The notes under the pieces are model-generated. The model saw only the letters and a program-made list of their open reading frames with translations. It was not told the DNA's origin and made no database searches. The position numbers were made by a program, and so were the translations under genes. 64,000 nucleotides of DNA from Cladopsammia gracilis. Lineage: Eukaryota > Cnidaria > Anthozoa > Scleractinia > Dendrophylliidae. Numbering within the stretch: the stretch's first letter is position 1; each line of letters starts with the position of its first letter. The stretch spans positions 1,261,501 to 1,325,500 of the forward strand of contig JAJGOT010000003.1 of assembly GCA_022457155.1 (NCBI GenBank), in the 5' to 3' direction. This document shows positions 30,958-37,914 of this stretch, in pieces.

Positions 30958-31722
30958 ATGGAAATCGAAAGAGAAATTGTCCTATCATCCTTTTCCGTCA
31001 AGACTGGGGGAAACAAACCAGAAAATTTCACAACAAAATTCAATCGGCCCATTATTTTGGATCCAAATTCCCAATATGTTGTTGGGTTGAACAGAATTAT
31101 CAATATGAGTTTTACGTGGTATAACATCAATGCGGCATTGAAAAATCAGCTGATTAGATTCAGCTCTGACGGTGGGAAAACATTTTCCGATATCACCTTT
31201 CCTGCTGGGGTTTGGGATTATTCCACTTTGAATGCGGCAATTCGAAACGCAACAGGCCCCCTCGCAGGAAAGAATGAAAAATTCCCAATCAATCTTACTT
31301 TCTCTCCCACAACTTTCAGAACGACAATCACGCTGGAAGAAAACTGGCAACTTGATCTCGAGAAATCCAACTTTGGCGATCTCATTGGTTTCGATAAAAA
31401 GATTCTGAAAGACAAAGTCAACATTGGCCCCAGAGTTCCAAACCTCAGCCAAGATACTGATATGTTGAACGTTCATTGCGATCTCACAAGTGATTCGCTT
31501 GTGGATGGGGAAGAGAGCGATATCATCTTCTCCTTTTCAACATCTGTTCTGCAGGCCTCCTATAGTTTCACTTTGGAACCCATGAGAGTGATGTTCAGCC
31601 CTGTGAATAAAAACAGAATAAGCTCCATTCGGATTTATATCACCGATGGGAAAAGGCGGATTGTTGATTTGAATGGAGCTGATACAGCATTCTCGCTTAT
31701 CTTGAAAAAACAAATAAAATGA
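30958..31722 (+). CDS. Penton (minor capsid protein, single jelly roll)
   Basis: 254 residues. Features typical of the Polinton penton: FTTKFNRPIIL near the start, MSFTWYNIN, FPAGVWDYSTLNAAI, LDLEKSNFGDLIGFDKKIL, the strong MLNVHCDLTSDSLVDGEESD block and a terminal IYITDGKRRIVDLNGADTAF. In the family it forms the pentameric vertices. It starts one base after the PPxY gene and overlaps the next gene by 4 nt (ATGA at 31719-31722), which points to termination-reinitiation or shared transcripts. Confidence 0.93.
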   Translation: MEIEREIVLSSFSVKTGGNKPENFTTKFNRPIILDPNSQYVVGLNRIINMSFTWYNINAALKNQLIRFSSDGGKTFSDITFPAGVWDYSTLNAAIRNATGPLAGKNEKFPINLTFSPTTFRTTITLEENWQLDLEKSNFGDLIGFDKKILKDKVNIGPRVPNLSQDTDMLNVHCDLTSDSLVDGEESDIIFSFSTSVLQASYSFTLEPMRVMFSPVNKNRISSIRIYITDGKRRIVDLNGADTAFSLILKKQIK

Positions 31723-32093
31723 AAAGTTATGAATTCTCTCGTTTTTTCCACCCCCAGCTGGGGCGGTTTGTCTTCCGGCATAAAGGAACAGGTGTCATTG
31801 TGGACAATATTTTCAAACCAATGAGGAAGGTCGCATCAGTCGTCTTCAATAAATTCGCGAAACCCATTGCGAAAAAAGCCTTGGAATCAGGAATTTCTCA
31901 CGCTGGGGATAAACTCGGCAAAAAAGCAGTTGAAAAATCTGGTGATTTGATCATGAAAAAACTGGGAAATATGAGAAGGAAACCCTCCTCCAAAAAAGCT
32001 GCTGCTGCTCCTCCTCGACCGAAGGGAGAAAGTTCTGATGCCATATTGAACAGGTTGATCTCTGGGCAAGGAATTCGAAAAAGAAAAAAATGA
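31719..32093 (+). CDS. Small basic virion-type protein
   Basis: 124 residues, very rich in Lys/Arg, with an Ala/Pro linker (KKAAAAPPRPKG). An adenain-type cleavage consensus, ISGQ|G (114-118), lies just before a terminal RKRKK. Size, charge and a protease site recall adenovirus core proteins, so a DNA-condensing or capsid-cement role is inferred. It overlaps the penton gene by ATGA and precedes the major capsid gene by 6 bp. No membrane segment. Confidence 0.75.
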   Translation: MKSYEFSRFFHPQLGRFVFRHKGTGVIVDNIFKPMRKVASVVFNKFAKPIAKKALESGISHAGDKLGKKAVEKSGDLIMKKLGNMRRKPSSKKAAAAPPRPKGESSDAILNRLISGQGIRKRKK

Positions 32094-32099
32094 TTTAAA

Positions 32100-33380
32100 A
32101 TGGCTTTTCGATCGAATGAATATCTTCAAAGAAATGAATTAGTGCGCTTCCAGCTGGATGATACAATCCGAGCTCCAGCTAATGCTCAACACCAACAAAA
32201 AAGTGGTTATAAATTCACGATTAATGACCGATCCGCATTCTATGATTGGTATAATGCGTATTTCGAGGTGCAGTTTCAACTCCAGAAAATAGCAGACGGC
32301 GCTGGGTATGCCGCAGCTGACAGAATCACAGTGATCAATGGCGCTCATTCCCTGATTAATCACCTGAAGATTAGTTCTGCTGGAAAGATTGTTTATGAGA
32401 CTGATAATCTGCATAACGTTACTTTTATTAAAAATTTGCTAGAATACTCCGATGACTTCAGCAGATCAGTCGCCAAGAACAGTTTCTGGTATTTGGATAC
32501 TGATGCAACAACCGCTAATACGAATGCAGGATTTGAAGCTCGCAGGATACAATCTCAAGCAGTGCAAAACAATGGAAACGGTGGTGCAAAGAACATTAAC
32601 GTCATCATTCCCCTGAATCGCTTTTCCTTTTTCGAAGAGTTGGAGGATAAGATGCTTGTGCCCATGCAGCTGCAATTTGAGATTAAGCTTCAACAGGATA
32701 ATGAATTAATTCATATGGCTAATGGCACTGATGCTGGAAGAGTTGTCGTGAATAGGTTTTTGCTTTGGGTCCCCAGATTGACACCCAAAGATTCTCTTTA
32801 TGACAAATTTGTCAGTTCATTCCTGAAAGAAACACAATGGAAATATCTGAGGGAGATGTATTCCGAATCAGCTCCTACGCAGTCATCAGGATTCTTCCAG
32901 ATATCCGCATCCATTGACAATGTTAAGCATATTTTTGTTTATCTTAAAAGAACCAATGATGACGCTAAAGAAGAAGATAGCCCTTATCTCATGAACACTT
33001 TCCAGCTGAATGCGGACAATGAAAACTCATCCTTGTCGAACTGCCGGCTGGAATATGGAAACGGAGTTTTCTACCCGGAAACAGAGTATGACAGTGAAAG
33101 CAAAGTGAGGATTTTCCAGGATGTCATGAGTTATGCAATGAGGAAAAATGATTTCAACACAGGGACACAGCTGAATCTGGCCAATTTCAATTCTCTTTTC
33201 CCGTTGATCTATTTCGATCTGACTTATCAAACTGAAAAACCAACAAGAGATCCCAAGCAGTTGATATTCAGGTATCGATTGAACGCAGATGCAGAGGCAA
33301 ACTTCAATATACATGCCATTGTTCTCTATGAAGACATGGTGAAAATCGATAAGATTGGAAATGAGCTGGTGATCGTGTGA
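32100..33380 (+). CDS. Major capsid protein (double jelly roll)
   Basis: 426 residues, within the usual Polinton range. The start MAFRSNEYLQRNELVRFQLD, the VINGAHSLINHLKISSAGK segment, the IPLNRFSFFEELEDKMLVPM block at the end of the first jelly roll and the LIFRYRLNADAEANFNIHAI block near the C-terminus are the pattern of the Polinton/adintovirus capsomer. It forms pseudo-hexameric trimers of an icosahedral capsid. The gene sits between the small basic protein and the membrane-active-type protein and has no frameshift. Confidence 0.95.
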   Translation: MAFRSNEYLQRNELVRFQLDDTIRAPANAQHQQKSGYKFTINDRSAFYDWYNAYFEVQFQLQKIADGAGYAAADRITVINGAHSLINHLKISSAGKIVYETDNLHNVTFIKNLLEYSDDFSRSVAKNSFWYLDTDATTANTNAGFEARRIQSQAVQNNGNGGAKNINVIIPLNRFSFFEELEDKMLVPMQLQFEIKLQQDNELIHMANGTDAGRVVVNRFLLWVPRLTPKDSLYDKFVSSFLKETQWKYLREMYSESAPTQSSGFFQISASIDNVKHIFVYLKRTNDDAKEEDSPYLMNTFQLNADNENSSLSNCRLEYGNGVFYPETEYDSESKVRIFQDVMSYAMRKNDFNTGTQLNLANFNSLFPLIYFDLTYQTEKPTRDPKQLIFRYRLNADAEANFNIHAIVLYEDMVKIDKIGNELVIV

Positions 33381-33420
33381 TCTGTGAAGCGAAAAAAAAA
33401 AACATATCTTGTCATTTAAA

Positions 33421-34254
33421 ATGACAACATATCACCCATATAAAGTAAATCTGTCGGAAGGGCAAAAAAGCAAGCTGGGAAAAGCATTCCGAACAAACAA
33501 TCCTGTCACCCTGAGATTGGGTAGCAAACAAACAAGCGGAAATGATGAACTGATGCTCACGGCAAATCAAATAAAACGGATTGGAAAAGCCGCATCTCAG
33601 GGAAAGGGAGCTGAGATCAAAATCTCGAAAACGCAAATCCGAAAAGTGATGAAGCAAGGCGGAAGTCTTTTCTCTGCTATTGTTCCCCTGGCTCGTTCCC
33701 TGGCACCCACCCTGGCAAAGACACTTGGACTGTCAGCATTGGCTGGTTTGGCGAGTGAAGGAGCGAGTCAAGTTGTGAAAAAAATAAGCGGGAAAGGAGC
33801 AGGGCAAGTGGGCGGATTTCTCATTCCCCAATCCAAAATTCAGAAACTGATTGACAATAAACATCTGTTGACAAATAAACAGAAACAGGATATTTTGTCT
33901 GCCCTGAATTCAGGAGGACAGTTGGTGATGAAACCATCCGCAAAACAATCTGGTGGGGCATTGGGAACAATTCTGGCTTCCATTGGAATTCCACTGGCAC
34001 TTGACATGGTAAAAAACATGTTTGGAAAAGGAGCACCAAGAGTTGGTCGCCCCAAAGGAAAGGGAGCGCAGCGACCGCGACTGAAAGGAGAAGGTGCACC
34101 AAGATTGGGGGCGCATCCGTTTCAACCTCCCCCATTCATCGGAACCTGGGGACGAAAAATTGGGATGGGAAAAAAATCCAAAAAAGGAACGGGACTTCTG
34201 CTGGGGGAAAAAAGTCCATTCAACAACATCCCAATTCTCGGGGCAATATTGTGA
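33421..34254 (+). CDS. Adenovirus pVI/pX-like virion protein with protease sites
   Basis: 277 residues from ATG 33421. The N-terminal 80 residues end in MKQGGS. Two hydrophobic amphipathic stretches follow (SLFSAIVPLARSLAPTLAKT at about 82-101; LGTILASIGIPLALDMVKNM at 181-200), with Gly/Lys-rich linkers between. Three adenain-type sites are visible: ISGK|G (122-126), MFGK|G (200-204) and LKGE|G (221-225). Amphipathic helices released by a viral protease are the hallmark of membrane-lytic cement proteins such as pVI, so I infer that role. The stop overlaps the protease start by 4 nt. Confidence 0.75.
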   Translation: MTTYHPYKVNLSEGQKSKLGKAFRTNNPVTLRLGSKQTSGNDELMLTANQIKRIGKAASQGKGAEIKISKTQIRKVMKQGGSLFSAIVPLARSLAPTLAKTLGLSALAGLASEGASQVVKKISGKGAGQVGGFLIPQSKIQKLIDNKHLLTNKQKQDILSALNSGGQLVMKPSAKQSGGALGTILASIGIPLALDMVKNMFGKGAPRVGRPKGKGAQRPRLKGEGAPRLGAHPFQPPPFIGTWGRKIGMGKKSKKGTGLLLGEKSPFNNIPILGAIL

Positions 34255-34694
34255 GCAAAGCGAAACCCAAATTCGTGAACAAACCCCTGAGCAACCTTGA
34301 TCTTCTCCAGTGGATTGATTTTCTGAAAATTCCCAATTTCAAAGGGATTTTCGCCAGGGATGAAGCGAGGCCCCGAGAACACAGCCCCTGCATCATCAAT
34401 CTTGATTCACTTGAAAATGCTGGAACTCACTGGGTGTGCTGCGCTCCGGGGAAAAAATTCACGTGGTATTTCGACTCTTTTGGGATGGGATTTCCCCAGG
34501 AATTCAAAAGTTCCAAACCAGTGATTTGGAACAGCAGTCAGTATCAAAACATCAACAGTGTCCTTTGCGGGTATTATTGCCTTTATTTCCTCCATCAATG
34601 GTCGCAGGGGAAAGATTTCTATGATATTCTCAAACCTTTCAGTCTGACTGACTCGGGGGAGAATGAAAGATTCATAAAAGAATATTTCGATTGA
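34251..34694 (+). CDS. Adenain-like cysteine protease
   Basis: 147 residues with the adenain/Ulp1 triad in order: H60 in GTHWVCC, D75 in YFDSFGM, Q99 of the oxyanion hole and C106 in NSVLCGYYC. It matures virion precursors; sites of its type occur in the two neighbouring proteins. The start is odd: the only in-frame start before the catalytic His is GTG at 34251, which overlaps the upstream stop (GTGA). The frame is also open further upstream, in the -1 frame of the preceding gene. Options are reinitiation at GTG, an ATG-to-GTG change, or expression by frameshift, for which I see no standard slippery heptamer. Confidence 0.92.
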   Translation: MSKAKPKFVNKPLSNLDLLQWIDFLKIPNFKGIFARDEARPREHSPCIINLDSLENAGTHWVCCAPGKKFTWYFDSFGMGFPQEFKSSKPVIWNSSQYQNINSVLCGYYCLYFLHQWSQGKDFYDILKPFSLTDSGENERFIKEYFD

Positions 34695-34696
34695 AA

Positions 34697-34849
34697 ATGA
34701 AGTCATATTGCGTGAAAGAGAAAAAACAAACTGAATGCGTGCAACCATCTGGATATATGACTGCGAAAAATGGCAGAAAAATGTGGTTTTGCCATTGCGC
34801 TTCCTGCGGAATCAAGAAAACAAGATTTGTGAAAAGTTCGGGAAACTGA
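34697..34849 (+). CDS. Zinc-ribbon N-terminal module (frame 1 of three)
   Basis: A 50-residue frame that starts 2 bp after the protease stop. Cysteines at 5, 14, 32, 34 and 37 (CHCASCGIKKTRFV) make a small zinc-ribbon-like module. The stop TGA directly follows a G GGA AAC slippery heptamer (34840-34846), and a hairpin begins 7 nt later. Most ribosomes would release this short protein; those that slip -1 enter the PLA2 frame. Without the frameshift, the PLA2 frame would need to start at the second ATG (34735) by leaky scanning. Confidence 0.75.
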   Translation: MKSYCVKEKKQTECVQPSGYMTAKNGRKMWFCHCASCGIKKTRFVKSSGN

Positions 34850-34872
34850 GTCTGCCCCCACAAGGTGGGGGC
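34840..34872 (+). promoter_or_regulatory. -1 frameshift signal 1 (zinc ribbon to PLA2)
   Basis: G GGA AAC at 34840-34846 is in the zero-frame register of the zinc-ribbon frame, with the zero-frame stop immediately after. There is a 7-nt spacer, then an 8-bp perfect GC-rich stem, GCCCCCAC (34854-34861) with GTGGGGGC (34865-34872), and a 3-nt loop. The same heptamer serves the gag frameshift of several retroviruses. A -1 shift continues at 34846 into the PLA2 frame, open to 35541. Confidence 0.75.
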
Positions 34873-35541
34873 GAAGCGAAGCGAGCCGCGGAGCGAAGCG
34901 GAGCTGGCATAGGTGAACTTGCGCTGACTGGCGTGGCTCATGCGCTGCCTTGGATTGGGAAGAAGACTGTTGAAATGGGCCGTTATGGAGCTAGTGAATT
35001 ATTGCGAAACAAAAACACTCAGAAAAAAGCATTGGATTTTGCGTTGGACAAGATGAAACCATTTCTTGCCAAAACCTCTGCTGATATGATGAATGAGCTG
35101 TCCACGGCGATCCGACCAAACAGAAAATATAAAACAGATCGAGCAGATTTGGATGGGGGTGCTTTAGATGTTCATTCCCTGATTGGGAAGCTGCCAAGAC
35201 CAAAGAAAGGTTTCACCCTCCCAGGGCATAATTATACCGGCCCCTGGAACCCACTCGAAAAACAAGTCCGATTCGATGAAAAGGGAAAAATTCTCGAAAT
35301 CTGGCAGCAGCCCACAGGAAAAACAGACGCAGTTGCTATGCAGCACGATGTGGATTATTCAGTCTGCGCAAAGAAAGCGGATCCGCGCAAATGCAAGAAC
35401 GAAGCAGACAGGAAAATGGTTGCCGCTTTGGATGCCATTCCCTGGAAAGAAAGACAGTGGGGTCATGCTTTGGCGAGAAACACAATTCAAGCAAAACAAA
35501 AACTTGGTCTCGGCGCTCCAAAAAACGGGAAAAGATTTTGA
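34846..35541 (+). CDS. PLA2-like domain (frame 2 of three)
   Basis: About 231 residues if entered by the -1 shift; the frame is open from 34735. A repeat-derived linker (GEAKRAAERSG, encoded by gcgaagcg units) and a helical region precede a parvovirus-type phospholipase A2-like core. The Ca-loop-like PGHNYTGPWNPLE is at about 35221-35260 and the catalytic-type QHDVDYS at 35341-35361, with His codon 35344-35346 and Asp 35347-35349. Cysteines and a second helix follow. In parvoviruses this fold opens the endosomal membrane during entry; that role here is inference. The frame ends in TGA at 35539-35541, just after A AAA AAC. Confidence 0.85.
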   Translation: MSLPPQGGGEAKRAAERSGAGIGELALTGVAHALPWIGKKTVEMGRYGASELLRNKNTQKKALDFALDKMKPFLAKTSADMMNELSTAIRPNRKYKTDRADLDGGALDVHSLIGKLPRPKKGFTLPGHNYTGPWNPLEKQVRFDEKGKILEIWQQPTGKTDAVAMQHDVDYSVCAKKADPRKCKNEADRKMVAALDAIPWKERQWGHALARNTIQAKQKLGLGAPKNGKRF

Positions 35542-35587
35542 GTAAAGGCCAGTGGACTCAAAATCTGGCAATCGAATTACACCGGCC
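35520..35587 (+). promoter_or_regulatory. -1 frameshift signal 2 (PLA2 to integrase)
   Basis: A AAA AAC at 35520-35526 lies in the exact codon register of the PLA2 frame. A 6-nt spacer (35527-35532) precedes a perfect 11-bp stem, AGATTTTGAGT (35533-35543) with ACTCAAAATCT (35556-35566). Its loop segment 35547-35554 can pair with 35580-35587 (7 of 8 pairs) to give an H-type pseudoknot. The zero-frame stop (35539-35541) is inside the stem. A -1 shift continues at 35526 into the integrase frame. Confidence 0.85.
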
Positions 35588-36494
35588 AATCAGGCGGCGC
35601 TTTCCAAAGAGGCGAGTCATAGCATATGGGATTGACAACATCTGGGCGGCTGATTTGGTCGAGATGGGGAAATTTTCGAGGTGGAATAAAGGGATCAGAT
35701 ACCTGCTGATGGTGATCGATGTTTTCTCAAAATTCGGTTGGATTCGCCCCCTGAAAGACAAGCGAGGTCAAACAGTGGCTGATGCTTTCCGAGATATATT
35801 CAAGGGGCGAAAACCGAAAATGCTCTGGACTGACAAGGGGAGTGAATTTTTCAATGCAGTGATGAAGGATTTGCTTGATAAGAATGGGGTAAAATTGTAT
35901 ACAACGGAAAATGAAGAAAAGTCATCTGTTGTTGAGCGCTGGAACAGGTCTTTTAAGGAGAAACTCTTTAAAATGTTTAGCGTGAACAACAATACAATAT
36001 ACTGGGACAAACTTGGCAAATTACTGGATGAATATAATCATCGTTTTCATTCGAGCATTCGGATGAGTCCCGCAGAGGCGAGCAAACAGGAAAATGAGAA
36101 AAAGGTTTTCGCTAATCTTTTCGGAGATTTAATTTATGCTAAACACAACCCGGCAAAATTCAAAGTCGGCGACAGGGTGAGAATTTCAAAGTTTAAACGA
36201 AAGATATTTGACAAAGGTTACACGTCGAATTGGACAGAGGAGATATTTGTGATTGACGAAATAAAGAACACAAACCCTGTAACGTATAAATTAGTTGATC
36301 TGTTGGGAGAATCAATCACTGGATCATTTTACGAGGCGGAACTTCAAAAGACAACGCAAGATGTGTTTCGAATTGAAAAAGTTATTCGCCGCGATAATAA
36401 GCGAAAACTCGCGCTTGTAAAATGGAAAAGCTATTCTGACAAATTTAATTCTTGGGTTCCATTGAGCGATGTGGAAAAACTAGCACACGGTTAA
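35526..36494 (+). CDS. Retrovirus-like integrase with chromodomain (frame 3 of three)
   Basis: 322 residues downstream of the -1 shift. The catalytic triad is D (35652-35654, in AADLVEM), D (35832-35834, in WTDKGSEF) and E (35934-35936, in VVERWNRS), giving D,D-x33-E. An SH3-like C-terminal segment (FKVGDRVRISKFKRKIFDKG) and a chromodomain (VFRIEKVI..LALVKWKSYSDKFNSWVP) follow. It inserts the element and makes the 6-bp duplication. The frame itself contains an ATG at 35391, but residues before the shift point look unrelated to any integrase and overlap the PLA2 core. Expression as a PLA2-integrase fusion therefore explains the layout better than internal initiation. Confidence 0.93.
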   Translation, partial: REKILSKGQWTQNLAIELHRPIRRRFPKRRVIAYGIDNIWAADLVEMGKFSRWNKGIRYLLMVIDVFSKFGWIRPLKDKRGQTVADAFRDIFKGRKPKMLWTDKGSEFFNAVMKDLLDKNGVKLYTTENEEKSSVVERWNRSFKEKLFKMFSVNNNTIYWDKLGKLLDEYNHRFHSSIRMSPAEASKQENEKKVFANLFGDLIYAKHNPAKFKVGDRVRISKFKRKIFDKGYTSNWTEEIFVIDEIKNTNPVTYKLVDLLGESITGSFYEAELQKTTQDVFRIEKVIRRDNKRKLALVKWKSYSDKFNSWVPLSDVEKLAHG

Positions 36495-36795
36495 TAGTTT
36501 ATTGAAAAGTTTTAATGATATGCGGCCACAGCGTAGCCTAATTATATATGTATTTTCACATACAAACAGAAGTACATGTACAAACGAAAGTTTATGAACA
36601 AATACATGAAAATACATAAAAAATGAAAGCATCTGATTGGTTGAGGTAAATCATACGACATTTCCTTTATCACCTTCTAGCACGTTGTAGACATGTGACA
36701 TATGATGCAATACCATCTGGCGATTTATTGCGTGGGCGTATCAGAATATAAATGTTTTACATTAATATTCACAGTCTGTTATTTCAAAACACCGC
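36495..36795. other. Intergenic, between convergent Polinton genes
   Basis: About 300 AT-rich bases between the integrase stop and the stop of the acidic protein gene. No gene or clear polyadenylation signal is recognised. It contains a loose repeat of acatacaaa/tacatg-type sequence at about 36550-36620. Confidence 0.4.
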
Positions 36796-37191
36796 TTAGC
36801 ATCGCTTTCGTTTCGCGCCGGGACTCGCTTCGCTCGTTTCGCTTGACCCGTTTTGCTTCGCTTGGCTTTCGTTCATTTCCCGGTGGATTTCCCAGAGAAG
36901 ACCGCTTTGCTTTTGGAGTTCCTTTTTGAGAATCTTGTGTTCCTCCTGGAGATTGACAAAAGATTCAAAAAGGAGTTCAATTGAGTCTTCGATTTCGTCG
37001 CTTCGCTCAGCTTCCGCCATCTCCGAGTCAGACACAATAAATTCCTCGTCTGAAGTGGTGGGAGTTTCATCGTCGCTTCTTGTTTCTTCCTCTGAGCATG
37101 TTTCACAATTTTCATGGTCACTGGCACTGAGGCTCCCTCCGGTCGCTTCGCTTCGCTCGGCTTCATTGGAAATTTTTTTTTCAAGATCCAT
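36796..37191 (-). CDS. Acidic coiled-coil protein, unknown function
   Basis: 131 residues from ATG 37191. The first half is acidic and Ser/Thr-rich (ETCSEEETRSDDETPTTSDE), then comes a predicted coiled coil (LLFESFVNLQEEHKILKKEL) and a short basic end (AKRKRC). Three short tracts (NEAERSEA, EAERSDE, SETSEAS) are encoded by gcttcgctcg-type repeats. The start lies within the 3' end of the VLTF3-like gene (11-nt overlap), so the two are probably co-expressed. No family recognised; an early regulatory or assembly role would be a guess. Confidence 0.6.
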   Translation of the reverse strand: MDLEKKISNEAERSEATGGSLSASDHENCETCSEEETRSDDETPTTSDEEFIVSDSEMAEAERSDEIEDSIELLFESFVNLQEEHKILKKELQKQSGLLWEIHREMNESQAKQNGSSETSEASPGAKRKRC

Positions 37192-37738
37192 TTTCTTTCC
37201 AATCACATTTTTTGAAGATTGTTTGGATTATTTTTTCTTGTTCCGCCCGTCTGGATGGAAGTTTGAGCAGTTTGAAATCATCTTCATTGGGATTGAAACC
37301 ATTCTTCTGCAACAGGGCGAAAAGAACTTGGTGGCAATTGAGAAACTTTTTCCTGTTGAGATGAAGATCGTCATATGCTAGGGAAAAATATTTGAAATCG
37401 TCGATGAGATATTTCTCCAGATGTTCATAATCATTTCCGTCGTGACCTGTTATGTGATTAAAAATTGCATGATCGTTGCCACTGACTTTTTTCCATTTAG
37501 AAGCTTTGACGAAATCCCTGACTTTTTTTCTTGTGATTTCGTCACGGGGAATTTGGGAGAGAATTTGTTCTTGATAAAATTCGAGATCTTTGAGTGGAAT
37601 TTGATTTTTCCCCTGATTTTTGCGGATGACAACTTTGAAATGTTCCAGCCTGGGATTTTTGTGAGATTGCCATGTTGTGTGGGTTTCCTGAACGAGTTCA
37701 GGAATGAAATCGATTTCTTCTTCTTCAGAATCAGACAT
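37181..37738 (-). CDS. VLTF3-like late transcription factor
   Basis: 185 residues. After an acidic start (MSDSEEEEIDFIPEL), the body resembles the poxvirus A2/VLTF3 family. A conserved-type region (HAIFNHITGHDGNDYEHLEKYL) is followed by the C-terminal signature LNRKKFLNCHQVLFALLQ, then FKLLKLPS and a terminal KIIQTIFKKCDW. In large DNA viruses this factor activates late promoters; here it would switch on the virion blocks. The family match is by recognition of this C-terminal pattern, not by a search. It is the rightmost gene, about 120 bp from the terminal repeat, and runs inward. Confidence 0.65.
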   Translation of the reverse strand: MSDSEEEEIDFIPELVQETHTTWQSHKNPRLEHFKVVIRKNQGKNQIPLKDLEFYQEQILSQIPRDEITRKKVRDFVKASKWKKVSGNDHAIFNHITGHDGNDYEHLEKYLIDDFKYFSLAYDDLHLNRKKFLNCHQVLFALLQKNGFNPNEDDFKLLKLPSRRAEQEKIIQTIFKKCDWKENGS

Positions 37739-37857
37739 TTTCTTGCCGGAGAGAGATTTTTCCCCCTTTGGGAAAAAATTCCACCCAGATTTTCCCAGAG
37801 TGGAATTTTTTTTTTTTTTGCCATCGCCGGCGACAGAATTTTCCTGAAGTCATCCAG

Positions 37858-37914
37858 AGTGAAATATTCTAAAATGGTATGTTTTTTTGTGGTCAATATG
37901 AGGGGAAAAAAAAT
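37858..37914. repeat. Inner terminal inverted repeat, right
   Basis: Inverse of 19986-20042, directly inside the right 351-bp unit. Together they prove the element's terminal symmetry. Confidence 0.9.

Noticed and set aside
35391..35525. ATG at 35391 as the true integrase start
   Set aside because: Residues before the shift point overlap the PLA2 core in another frame and look unrelated to an integrase N-terminus; the in-register A AAA AAC with stem explains expression better.
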